DNA from: Gracilaria vermiculophylla
Lineage: Eukaryota; Rhodophyta; Florideophyceae; Gracilariales; Gracilariaceae
Assembly: GCA_019155205.2 (NCBI GenBank)
Contig: JAHNZQ020000308.1
Location: 1,375,241-1,439,240 of the forward strand
Length of the DNA stretch: 64,000 nucleotides
Direction of reading: 5' to 3'
Shown: positions 54,438 to 64,000 of the stretch, one piece after another
How positions within the stretch are numbered: position 1 is the first letter of the stretch
Layout: each line of letters opens with the position of its first letter
Made by a program: the position numbers and the translations under genes
Notes under the pieces: model-generated
The model's database searches: none
Told to the model about the DNA's origin: nothing
Seen by the model: the letters and a program-made list of their open reading frames with translations, nothing else

Positions 54438-55877
54438 ATGTTCGCGACCGCGTTTGCGCTGTCGGCAACGCTCTTCTTCCTTTCCGTGCGCGCCGAGTAC
54501 TGTACACCCGGATACAAGTATACTCCGGATGGCTGTGAGCCATGTCCAACAGGAACTTTCTCAACAACTTACAACTCAACCTTCTGCCGTCCTTGCCCAA
54601 GAGGAACCGTTGCCGAGGAGTATGGATCAACCAGCTGCTCGCTTTGTGGAATCCACTCGTATCCGGACGAAACCCAGTCGTTCTGCATGTGCAGAAAAGG
54701 TTTCTATAAGTCGGAGACCATGACGCAATGTACATTTTGTCCACCGGGAAACTCTGTCATGCAGTTCGGATGCTACCCGTGCGCAGCTGGTACCTATCAG
54801 TCACAGATAGGGCAGCCTACGTGTGCCCCTTGTGAAGAAGGCTTGGTCTCGGCCAAAGGCGCCGTTCGATGCATTTACTGCGGAAGAGACCGTGCTCTGA
54901 TCGATGGCAGGTGTGCCACGTGCCCCCCCGGCCACTACTTTTACGAACCACTTGGGCGATGTGATCAGTGCCCGCGAAACACTTACAAATCCACGCCGGG
55001 CCTTGCTGATTGCATGCCTTGCGAGGGAAACTCCTACGCAGATCTTGGCGCTACTACTTGCGTCACTTGCCCACCTGGGCTTGTGTGGGCCGATGGCGCA
55101 TGCAAGAAGTGTGCTGCGGGCGAATTCTACAATCAGGAATTCAACACATGTGACAAATGTTCGCCAAACTTCATCACCAAGAAAGCAAATATCCTTGACA
55201 AGTGCGAAGCTTGTGACGAATATTCCTACGCGCTGGAAGGATCTTCGTCTTGTACGTATTGCACGAATGATACGGCTTTGATCAACGGGGAGTGTTCCAA
55301 GTGCCCGATGGGCACCCGATTCGAACGCGCAACACTGTCTTGCGTCAAATGCTCTGGTGGATTCACGTCGCCAGGTGGTATCATGACATCATGTGACAAG
55401 TGCCCGCCTGGGACCAACTCCTTCGATGGTGGTGAGTGTGTCAAGTGTGCGAGCGGCACTGTGCTGCTCGATGAGGCAGGGTGGTGCGGAAAGTGCCCAC
55501 CGGGATACATGTACAATAGCATGGATAGGAGATGTGATGAATGCCCGGTGCAGACATACAGTAAAGGCGGAGACGCAACCATGTGTCAACAATGCGATGT
55601 TGGGTCAATGGCTATGGCAGGATCTTCCAAATGTGTGTGGTGTGAAGAAGGCAAGGTGCTACTGGCAGACACTGGAAAGTGTGGCGTATGCCCACCGGGT
55701 CACCGATACAATCAATATGTTTTGCAATGTCTGGAATGTTTCAGCGGATCCGTCAATCCGAAGTTCTCTACTGACGCGGCTTGTGAAGTGTGTCCCCTGG
55801 GTTTGACATCTAATGCGAAGCGAACTGAATGCGTCAAAGGGAGGAAGCGGTTTATAAACATTGGCTATCTTCACTAA
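54438..55877 (+). CDS. Secreted Cys-repeat protein (ephrin-receptor-like/TNFR-like repeats)
   Basis: A 479-residue protein with a signal peptide (MFATAFALSATLFFLSVRA). About ten repeats of 40-50 residues follow, built on CxxCPxGTYSxxxG...CxxC. Examples are CEPCPTGTFSTTYNSTFC, CYPCAAGTYQSQIGQPTC, CDQCPRNTYKSTPGLADC and CDECPVQTYSKGGDATMC. Such GCC2/GCC3-like (ephrin-receptor-like) repeats form disulfide-ladder ectodomains in cell-surface and secreted proteins of animals, protists and algae. There is no transmembrane segment or kinase; the C-terminus is short and basic (KGRKRFINIGYLH). It is therefore probably extracellular matrix or wall-associated, or a soluble binding protein. It sits divergently from the secreted Hint protein. 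The start ATG follows a 5' region with no other in-frame ATG of note. Confidence 0.88.
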   Translation: MFATAFALSATLFFLSVRAEYCTPGYKYTPDGCEPCPTGTFSTTYNSTFCRPCPRGTVAEEYGSTSCSLCGIHSYPDETQSFCMCRKGFYKSETMTQCTFCPPGNSVMQFGCYPCAAGTYQSQIGQPTCAPCEEGLVSAKGAVRCIYCGRDRALIDGRCATCPPGHYFYEPLGRCDQCPRNTYKSTPGLADCMPCEGNSYADLGATTCVTCPPGLVWADGACKKCAAGEFYNQEFNTCDKCSPNFITKKANILDKCEACDEYSYALEGSSSCTYCTNDTALINGECSKCPMGTRFERATLSCVKCSGGFTSPGGIMTSCDKCPPGTNSFDGGECVKCASGTVLLDEAGWCGKCPPGYMYNSMDRRCDECPVQTYSKGGDATMCQQCDVGSMAMAGSSKCVWCEEGKVLLADTGKCGVCPPGHRYNQYVLQCLECFSGSVNPKFSTDAACEVCPLGLTSNAKRTECVKGRKRFINIGYLH

Positions 55878-56282
55878 AGCATGCAGGATTGGGGTCGCGT
55901 GTGCTTGGCTTGTGGTGATGTACATAGATAAGCTTGTGGTTCTATTCGAACATGACAGTTTGAATTCTACTAGTAAAGCAGGCGTTGTCCTCGACACGGG
56001 TCCCTGAGTCAACGTCTTAGTCGAGCGACTAGTACTGGCAGTTCTCTGACAGCATGTTTCGAGAACAGCGGTGATTGCCCGGCGTTCGGCACGTGCCATC
56101 TGCAATGAATCCGGAGCTTATGTCTCATCCCCGTCCGAGTCGCCTTCAGAGCTTCAACAAGTGCATTCGGCAGCTCAATAAGCATCAGTGCGCCGCTTTC
56201 TTGAACAGAGAAAAGTTTGTCGCGTTCAATTTGAATTGTGAGTACATATATTCAAAATTCCTTCGTTCTGGAGCAGGCGTAA
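55878..56282. other. Spacer before tRNA
   Basis: The 3' flank of the Cys-repeat gene; overlapping short ORFs only. Confidence 0.5.
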
Positions 56283-56355
56283 GTCTCCATAGCTCAGCTG
56301 GTTAGAGCGCGGGACTGTTAATCTCGAGGCCGTGGGTTCAAGCCCCACTGGGGAC
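56283..56355 (+). tRNA. tRNA-Asn (GTT)
   Basis: 73 nt fold as a canonical cloverleaf: acceptor GTCTCCA/TGGGGAC (one G-U), D-stem GCTC/GAGC, anticodon stem CGGGA/TCTCG with loop CTGTTAA (anticodon GTT, Asn), and T-arm GTGGG-TTCAAGC-CCCAC. The internal A and B boxes look normal. No intron and no encoded CCA. A TTTT run about 5 bp after the discriminator base would end Pol III transcription. Confidence 0.95.
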
Positions 56356-56356
56356 T

Positions 56357-57589
56357 GTAATTTTGACCAGAGGGGTTGCGTATTAATCTAATTTTCTTTT
56401 AAACATGATTTCTGGAAGCAGAGCAGATCGAAAACGTATCTCAGATTAACATTATAGCCGCTTCCAAGCACGTAGACGTAGAATCTGTTTCAAAATCCCA
56501 ACGAAAAAGGCCTGATTGAGACGAAAACGGGTTGTGGTTGTGGTTGTGGTTGTGGTTAAGGATGGGCGACAGAGGAGCCTGACGGCGCATGTGACTACAG
56601 GGCATCCGTATGTATCACGTCATATTGCGGCTGTTTCGAATTTGCGCTTTCGACGTCCAATAGCGTTGCCAGAATTGACGTCACGTCCGTTTACGGAACC
56701 TCAGTCATGTTGGGATCTTCGTCTTCAAAGGTTACAGGCGCTTGCAACAAAGAGAATTCTTTCATCAGCGCCTTACTCACCTTAGGGCGCAAGATGAACC
56801 GCCGGTTTCGTTTTTCAACGCCGCTCGGTTCGAGTTCGGAGTGCTCGAGCGCCCGTTGACGTTGTAGCTTAAAAACGGCTCCGCATGGGCGTGCGTTGCC
56901 TCATCGGGACGCTCGCGCATCGCAGGATTTGCGGTACCGTCCTTTGCGGAATGAACGCCTGCGGGCAGAAGCGCGGATGAGGCTTCGAGCATGAGTAGCG
57001 CCGTCGAAGGCATTGCGGTGGTTGACGAGCCTGCCCATATATGTTGACGAAACAAGTGGGCGCGTATTACACCATGTACACGTTCTATTCATACAAGGCT
57101 GGAGCGATTGGTCAATGCAATGTCTTGGCCCCCGCCATCAATCGTGCTTTTTAGAGCTTCTCCATCAGTGTTCGAGGCAAATCAGCAAATCAGCAAAATA
57201 GTTGCACAGTTGTACAACGTTTATTGGCTGGGCTAAATTTTTTTGCTCAGTTGCGGAAAAGATGACATTTCCCACCAATAGTCCTTAACTGCAGTATTCC
57301 CAGTCCACAGCTGTAAAGTATTTCATCATCACGTACAGTGTGCAAAATTGTCATCAGACAGGCGCACAAACTGTTTCTTTTTGGGCTCCGCTCCCCGTGA
57401 AAAACTACTCTTTGAAACCATTAACTTCCATTTAATGATGAAATTCTTGGCTCCATTTCCTTAAATTTAAATTGTTTCATCCGCAGTAGACACATCAGTT
57501 TTATTAAGCAAAACTATTATAGGCCAGTGATATTTTATGCTAGCACTTTACTTCTAGTTATTTTAAAACAATATTCAATAATTATTTGC
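56357..57589. other. Intergenic, no gene recognised
   Basis: It holds a short GTTGTG repeat and ORFs up to 92 codons without domains. It turns AT-rich after 57.2 kb. Confidence 0.5.
56531..56557 (+). repeat. (GTTGTG)n short tandem repeat
   Basis: A hexamer repeated four and a half times. Confidence 0.85.
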
Positions 57590-58490
57590 TGATCATTTTT
57601 TACCTGTAACCTTCAGCAAAGTGTCCGACATAGATCGTACCAGTTTAGGCATATATTGTTCCTGAATATTGGACCACACAATCTCTATGGCTTCTATGAG
57701 GTCCTTATTATAAAGCCGGAGATTAGTAGCGTACACCGCTCTTTTCAAAACTTTCCCAAACATTCTCGAAAATTTTGAGATCCGGATGTTTTGCAGTCCA
57801 GTCTAAACCAAACACGTTTTTCTCAGAAAACCAAGTTCTTTTTGCGAGTTCATCTATGCACAGAAGCTCCATTTTGTTAAAAACTCCAATTTGTTTCCAA
57901 TTGTTTTGTAGTACATTTCAACAAATCTTTTTTTGATAATTTAATTCACTGATTAGAATTTTGATTATTCTACATTACAGAACGTTGCGGTGAACTAGAG
58001 TAAACAATGCATCCCTAAACTATAACTGAACTTCCTGCAACTTGAGGTTTTAATAAATAATATGATGTTTTGAATACGTAATGCCAGAAATGGTTTAAAC
58101 AGTTAGGACTACCAAGCTGAACTGTTTTTTCCCACCAACCATTCCTCTTTTTCCAGTTCAAAACAGCCTATAATAAATTTATTTTAGCAATTTTTACCTT
58201 TAAACATTTATGCCTAGACGTCATTATTGGACCTGTTTTCATCTTTTATATTTTAAGTAGGGAACTTTGTGTAAACTGTTCTACACTCCTCGAAATGTGA
58301 CGGGCAATTTGTATTTTTTTGAAATTTATAAACTGATTCTTTTTGCTGTATGGTGGCTCGAACAATTGCCCTTTTAAAAGTTGAAGAAATATTTTTATGC
58401 CTGGCTTTAAGTAATTGTTTCTGAGCCGGATTTGAACTACTGAAAAACTCACAAAGTACTCAACAGAAGCACTGTATATTTCTCGCAATT
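57590..58490 (-). pseudogene. Tc1-type transposase fragment
   Basis: On the minus strand a C-terminal block reads GLDWTAKHPDLKIFENVWES, then after a frame change LIEAIEIVWSNIQEQYMP and LVRSMSDTLLKVTG. This is the catalytic Glu motif and the tail (W..I....I..LV.SM) of Tc1 transposases. Upstream (58488-58246) a frame with IQIARHISRSVEQF could be the N-terminal HTH. The middle and the ends are unrecognisable. Confidence 0.65.
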
Positions 58491-58920
58491 TGCGACTCTA
58501 AACATTTTTTTTGTTTAAAACAATTTGCTGCTTTTCAACAATTTGATAGAGCTATTCCACGGGGCATCATCAACAAACAGTTCTTAATTAATGAATGGCA
58601 TAAAAGTATGAAAGATTATGTTTATTGCCTTGGTTTCATAGTATTAGAGGTCTTCAAAAATGACGCATGTTTTTAAATGAAATGTAAATGGTATTATAGA
58701 GTGTCACTGTCTTTTAGAAATTTCGCAAGATTTTTGTATTGCTGTCAGGTGGGGAGACAGCATGTCAGCATTTTAGATGCTTTGAGTAGTTTTTCTCAAT
58801 ACAAAGTGTTGTGCAGGACAGTTGAAAACCCGATCATGCAATTCAATCGCACAATATGGACTTTCAGGGTACCTGTCTCATGATTGTTGCACACACCTTA
58901 GGATCTCCAGATTACCGCTA

Positions 58921-59830
58921 TGAATGGAACCAGGATCTACCAGATGGCCGATAATGAAGTGCAAAATATGACGAAGATGCATCTTGAGACCGAATCAAAC
59001 GAAGAAAGAGAAACAAGACGTTAGGGGGAATCAGTACGAGGAAAACGTCCTAGTTAAAACAGACACCAATAAATGGGTGCTCGTAGACTACATAATGATT
59101 ATTTACCCGCGAGTCCAGTTTCTATTCCAGAACAATTTTCAAGGCGCATCCGCATTTTGTGTTCAGTCTTTAATCCCATTATAAATGATACTGCTGGGTA
59201 CGATACATACTTAACTGAGCAAGTAGACTGTAGAAGACAGAACGATTTCGCAATTACTCAGAACGCTATGGCTGTTCTTCGCATGTTGGCATATAGGGGT
59301 TCTGCAGACTCAGTGGATTAATATACAAGGATGGTGGACTCTACTGGAATGTAATGCCTGGAAATTTATGGTAGTGCCGTTAGTGCAGTTTTTTGAGCAG
59401 CATACTTAGATTATGCAACCAATGAAGACTTAGAAAAAACTACTTGCTCGCTCGTTTAGTGATGGGTTTTCACATGTGTTTGGTAGCACCCATTGCTGTA
59501 GATCAATGTTAAAAAAACTGCCTACTAGCTTATCACGGCCAGTTTCAAGTGAATGAAAGGGTTCTTGCTCTAACTTTGGAAGTTAAAACTGTCGTTACCG
59601 ATCGTTTGTGGATATGGCACCATTTATTTGAAATGGCTGGAAGTGCGAATGATAAAAATGTCCTTAAAGCATCCCCTTCAAGCAATAAGATCGCTAATAG
59701 TGTTTATCCACCACCAATCGAATACAGGACTTCTGGCGAAAAGAGAAGTATCCCACATATAGTACAGCGAGCAACGCACGTGAAATCGGTTAGTAGCCAA
59801 AAAAAAGGGCTACTAGTCAATGAAGCGTAG
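58921..59830 (+). pseudogene. PIF/Harbinger transposase, decayed
   Basis: Plus-strand blocks characteristic of Harbinger (HARBI1-type) DDE transposases: LHNDYLPASPVSIPEQFSRR, NAMAVLRMLAYRGSADSVD, CLEIYGSAVSAVF, then TLEVKTVVTDRLWIWHHLFE, MAGSANDKNVLKASP and YPPPIEYRTSGEKR. The second Asp (PGSxND-like SANDKNVL) is kept. In the first catalytic region the expected GSIDCM reads GSTHCC and is frameshifted, so Asp is lost. Several stops split it. Family assignment rests on the LRMLAY...ADSVDEY and LWIWH...GSxNDxNVL patterns. Confidence 0.8.
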
Positions 59831-60121
59831 GAATGGCTCAATCTTTAAGGAGAACCTAAATGGTAAATAGAATGGTAACGTGAGCATCGGAACTGCTGCA
59901 GCCACAGGATGGCTTGCAGACTTACGGCAACCGATTGGTAGTATCGGATACAGGGCTTACGAGTCAATGACGTTTTTTGGTATTCCTGGCTAGCCGGCTG
60001 GTCGAATGTAGAAACGACAGAGGCCAAAACCGGAAATTGCTTTGATATGCTGAGTAGAGAGGGAGGAGCTCAGGCACCTTTCTAAGTATGGTGGGGAGCT
60101 CAGACTCCCTGCCAACCATCG

Positions 60122-60179
60122 GTAGTACAGTGGATCCTAAGGTGATATTGTGGTGTGGCTTTACGACGGGATGTTCTTA
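60122..60179. repeat. 5' fragment of the dispersed repeat, cut by a Harbinger-type end
   Basis: GTAGTACAGTGGATCCTAAG onward matches the first 58 bp of the 29298-29838 repeat closely, then stops abruptly at a TTA that precedes a Harbinger-like terminus. The Harbinger-type element appears to have inserted into this repeat copy. Confidence 0.7.
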
Positions 60180-60870
60180 GAGCGTCCGCAGCGGAACACC
60201 ATAGCCGTAACCATAACCGTAAATAAACGATATTTACGGCTCGTTTATGGTTATGGCGGAAAACATGTGACGCAGCGGGAAGAAAAGCCGTAACCGTAAA
60301 CGCTGCGAAATTCGGTTACGTTTATGGCCGCCATAAAGATGTCGAGTTTATGGCAGGACTTCCGACATGCCATAAGCGAATGTGGCCACGTGTCGCGTAC
60401 GACTCACGTGTTTCCCAGGACTGCAAACTCATAATAAGGTACTGTTTGACAAGCTCGCCCTCTCCTTCAAGTCTGAACATCCCGCTTCCCCTCTCCCCTT
60501 TGCTTCAGAACGTCAACCGCCGCGTCCGCCACCCCGCCTACCACGCAGCCCATCGACTGCTCCATTGTGGGAGGCCTTTCGACCATTGAATCCCCGCGAC
60601 CCGATGGGCGAATGCTGTTATCACCCGGCGCGGTGCATGCGTACGATATAGTGAGCGCCCTAATCCCCACACAACTCTGCGGAAATGGGAAGGCAGCCGA
60701 AGTGGAGCTGTGAGGAAGACATCGCGGCGTGCCGCGCGTTTACCCGCGTCTCGGTGGATAGCACCGTAGGGTCGAACCAGTCCGCTGGTGAGCTGGAAAT
60801 GCGCGTTCATGATGCGTTTCAAACGCTTGTGCCGGAATCGGTGAATGGATATGCGCGGGCGGTCTGGCTA
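60180..60870 (+). mobile_element. Harbinger-type left end with hairpin repeats and Myb/SANT ORF
   Basis: After TTA (60177-60179), the terminus GAGCGTCCGCAGCGG resembles PIF/Harbinger inverted ends, which use a 3-bp TTA/TAA target. Next comes a dense patch of CCATAACC/GGTTATGG and CCGTAAAT/ATTTACGG inverted motifs (60211-60256). The element is cut at about 60870 by the retrotransposon; no right end is seen. Confidence 0.55.
60685..60870 (+). pseudogene. Myb/SANT-like protein of Harbinger type, truncated
   Basis: The ORF begins MGRQPKWSCEEDIAACRAF, then TRVSVDSTVGSNQSAGE and RVHDAFQTLVPESV. The W..EED..LCRAW..VS.D..VG..Q......RVHD.F pattern matches Myb/SANT-like DNA-binding partners of plant-type PIF/Harbinger transposases. 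It is truncated where the retrotransposon sequence begins, losing its C-terminus. It probably bound the element's ends and recruited the transposase (family knowledge). Confidence 0.6.
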
Positions 60871-63750
60871 GCGAGGACTTTCCAGGCCCCAGGCGTCTCA
60901 AGAAACTTTGAATAGTTTCTTCCTGATGCTCACGTATCATGCCCGAGGCCAAATCACTACCGTCGGTGACTTCAATGCCAGACATACCTCTTGGGACCAC
61001 TTTAGTAACCCCCGAGGGTCTTGTTTCTTTCGGTGGTGTGTCAAAGCCCACCTCGCAGTCCTTGCCCCTCAGCAGGCTACGTTCTCTTCCCACAGAGGTT
61101 CCAGTGTGGTGGATATCTTCTTGGTGAAAGGCCTCACTCCGGGATACCCCTCAGTAGTGGAAGGCTCTTGGCAATCTGATCACAAATCAGTACGCGTCAA
61201 GCTTCCACTATCTATTCCATCAATGCTAAAAGATCGGATCCCACACGCCCTGCTGAAGCAACCAGACTCCAGCAGGACGCGAAGCGGTCATATATGGATC
61301 AACTTCCTCCGATCAGAGTGCTGATATGGGCCGCTTCTTCTCCAACAGACCTAGAACAGGCAACACATCGGCTTGGAAGCGCTATCTTGTGCCCCTGGCT
61401 CGGCAGTTTCTCCACACGCCCTGGCCGCTCCAAACCAGGCTGGTCCTATGACCTCGACCAAGTGGCAAAAACCAGGACCAAGTTACTCCGTAGCACATGT
61501 CCACAAGACAGGGCATCGGCCAAAGATTTGGACCGGAAGATTAAACGCCAGTTCCGTCGGAATCGGCGCCGGATTCTAGCTAGACAACGTGATGAACTCC
61601 TGGAAGGTCCCCCAAAGGAGTCCTCCCTGCGGTTAAAGAGACTGAGTACCACCTCAACCTCTCTGTCCACCACAAGCACAAGGGCCCTCAACCCGGACGC
61701 CTATACTCGCTTCCTGCAGGCCGTACAGTCGGACACGGAGTCTATCCGGCCGCAGCCCTTCTCAATCCCTCACGACATTCAAACTCTGATCGCTCGTGCG
61801 ATTATCAACGCAAAAAGGAGGAAGGATCCGGAACCTGACCATATCCACACGGAGCTTCTTCAACTGGACCCCGACATGTTCTCAAGCATCATCAGTGACC
61901 TATGGGCTGCGGTTGGACGCGTTGCTTACGTTCCCTTGGCGCTACGCTCCGGTTTTGTCGCACTAATCTTTAAAAAAGGGGACGTGCGCTCCCCGGATAG
62001 CTACCGCTCGATCGTCTTGCTCTCCTACCTTAAGAAAATGGCCGTTAAGGCCATCCACTACAAGCTCCTTGACCTATACATGTTCTATAGGAATCAATGG
62101 GGCTTTATACGTGGTCCAAATACGGAACTGGCGGCAGCATACGCCTGCCGCTTCTTTCACGCCGGGCTCCAACGAGTCGCGTCCCTAGACCTCAAGGGAC
62201 CTTATGACTCAGTCCCGCGGGAAAAACTCCTGGATGCCGTTCATAGCCGTATTCAAGACCCCATTGTGGGTATGCTCCCGAGCCTACTCACCCCCATTAA
62301 GCTCCGTACCCTCCGGCAAACATCTACCACCACAGCCACTATTGTGGTAGGTGTCCCTCAAGGGGACCCACTCAGCCCCACTCATTTCAACATCTTCATG
62401 GATAGCTTTTTGTAATTGCTGAACACCATTCCAAGAAGTCTTTCTAGCTGTTTTGCTGACGACGTCCTCCTGTTGGCTGAGAGCTCTGCTGTCCTGCAGT
62501 CTGAATTAATCCAGTGTACTCACTGGGCTTCTACCCATGGCATGAAATGAAATCCCTCAAAGTCTTTCATACTTGGACATACCCATCGGCGTCCTCTCTT
62601 TCTTGATGATCATCCCCTCCTTTTTGCAGAGGTGATACTCTATTTAGGGTTTTCCTTTGACCTAACTGGCCTGTCTCACCACAAGCTTTTGGCCCGCCTC
62701 ACCTCAGCCAGAACAGCTCTTCGACACCTTCGACGACCAACGGCCGCAGTACCTCTACATCTGTCGCTGCGTCGCCAGATAATTAGATTAAAAGTTTTCC
62801 CTCTCAGTGACTACTGCCTCCCGCTCCAACCATGGAATACGGAAGTCAGCAGCCTGGAAAGGCAACTGGAATTGAAATCTCTTTCCTGAATCCTCAACAC
62901 CAAAATCACTCTTCGCACACTGGACCGAGCGCGCCTGCTCATTCGAACCCCGTCTATGCCGGTGCACCGTGACATCCAAACATTGTCCCTCATCGCGCGG
63001 TTCCACTCGCGCTACAAAGACCTGATCGCATCCTCGGACGCCCTCCCTCAAGAGGACATGAAAAGGGTTCAAAGGGCATGGATTATTATCAAAGCCTTCC
63101 TGCCCCTCCCCACTCCCTTCCAGCACACTGACCTCCCTGCTCTACAAGAGGACGTGCCGCGCTTTATTGCGAGTTTCAGAGAAATCCTGCTTAACAAATG
63201 TTTCGCACAAGGAAATTTAGGACGGCGACGAGTGATACCACTCACTAAGAACCACCTCCCGCTCTTCTCCTCAACAGTGCTCTCTCGACATGCCATCTAT
63301 GAGGGCATTCTTTGGTACCTGGCAAAGCTACCCATCCGCTCCGAACCCATCCGCACTCTCTTACCATCTCTAAAAATGATTTTGGAACTGCCCGCTTGGA
63401 CAACCGCACAGGAACAGGAGACCTCGGACACCTTGGAAAAGTGCGCCCACCTCCGCAACTTCCATTTGAGAATTAGCTCACACATCCAACGAGTTAAAAC
63501 AGCCAAACCGCCACGACAAGGCTCGAATTTATATGATTTGGAAAAAAAACCCGCATTGGAAGCGGGATGGACGAGGCAACAGTTATGGTTCTAGATTGGG
63601 ACAGAACACTCTGATTTCCCCTACCCTCTCCTCCGCATTGTAAATACCACAACCTCCGCTTCAATAAAATCCTTCCCCGCCCGTTCAACGGCTGGAGCCC
63701 TACGTCTGCATCGGCTGCAACACCCACACTGCTTTGGAAGAAGCCCATGA
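60870..63750 (+). pseudogene. Non-LTR (LINE-type) retrotransposon, 5'-truncated and frameshifted
   Basis: Only the rear of an APE-type endonuclease remains: TTVGDFNARHTSWDHF, SVVDIFLVKG, QSDHKSVRV. The reverse transcriptase (about 61.8-62.5 kb) has GFVALIFKKGDVRSPDSYRS, QWGFIRGPNTELAA, ASLDLKGPYDSVPREKLL (motif A Asp), GVPQGDPLSPTHFNIFM and CFADDVLLLAE (catalytic DD). A roughly 350-residue C-terminal region follows to about 63.6 kb, and then VCIGCNTHTALEEAHE, which may be a zinc-knuckle remnant. Stop at 62413, further stops near 62550 and 62887, and a frame change near 61320 make it inactive. There is no ORF1 and no poly(A) tail. Target-primed insertion with 5' truncation is usual for LINEs. 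Confidence 0.85.
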
Positions 63751-64000
63751 ATAACGCACACTGGCAGTAAGCCCTTACGAGCTAAGCAGCACTTAGCTCA
63801 TCAAATTTATAGCAACATCCTCTAACTAAGCGGGGGCGATCGTAAGCTTGTAGTGCAACGCCAGAGGCGAGAAAACACCACGAAGACGTTCGGAATCTTC
63901 TCCTTCTCCGGTAGCAAAGCAAACAGAGCCACTCTGGGCGTGCCACGGCGAAGCCGGTCGGTAAGACCGAGGGCAGCCCTTCAGGTGGTTACCTAGAGTG
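63751..64000. other. 3' flank of retrotransposon to window end
   Basis: No gene recognised. It may still be the retrotransposon's 3' untranslated region, since no tail or target duplication marks its end. Confidence 0.4.

Noticed and set aside
56531..56557. GTTGTG repeat as an internal telomere-like sequence
   Set aside because: The unit does not match a known telomere repeat and the tract is only 27 bp.
1..64000. CRISPR arrays or bacterial operons
   Set aside because: No regularly spaced repeats or Shine-Dalgarno-linked gene series; gene families, an intron and a eukaryotic tRNA point to nuclear DNA.

Overview
This window looks like nuclear DNA of an intron-poor eukaryote, most likely a multicellular (florideophyte, Chondrus-like) red alga. 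The reasons are mostly single-exon genes of eukaryotic families (PAK kinase, La-related protein, tandem CCCH finger, CAX exchanger), an 83-bp GT-AG intron in one gene, a eukaryotic tRNA-Asn, a secreted hedgehog-type Hint protein, and gene clusters separated by AT-rich DNA full of transposon wrecks. The taxonomic call is inference from gene content; nothing in the window names the species.

Layout. 1-10.4 kb: transposon territory, with a decayed Tc1 copy, a 4.43-kb piggyBac-type element with both ends and its TTAA duplication preserved, and two related Tc1 copies in opposite orientation around an assembly gap. 11.5-23.4 kb: first gene island, with a CAX-type Ca2+/H+ antiporter (+), a La-related RNA-binding protein (+), a tandem CCCH finger protein (-) and a small secreted Met-rich protein (-). 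The last two have long poly-G tracts about 50 bp upstream of their start codons. 23.5-35.8 kb: AT-rich gene desert holding a second, degraded copy of the piggyBac-type element. 35.8-40.4 kb: compact second island, with a HAD/Cof-type phosphatase (+), a PAK-type kinase with a p21-binding domain (-), a C2H2 finger protein (-) and a divergent small ORF (+). 40.4-46.7 kb: desert with a complete but dead Tc1 element. 46.7-56.4 kb: third island, with a C2H2 protein paralogous to the one at 39 kb, a spliced secreted Ser/Pro-rich Hint protein (-), a secreted Cys-repeat protein (+) and a tRNA-Asn. 57.6-64 kb: repeats again, with a Tc1 fragment, a PIF/Harbinger transposase relic, a Harbinger-type terminus with a Myb/SANT-like ORF, and a 5'-truncated non-LTR retrotransposon.

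The most interesting items are: the piggyBac-type element, which carries a second conserved ORF convergent with its transposase in both copies; the Hint-domain protein reconstructed across an intron; the shared long inverted ends with internal direct repeats in the Tc1 copies; the poly-G tracts beside two start codons; and the pair of zinc-finger paralogs with an unusual N-terminal CCHC finger.
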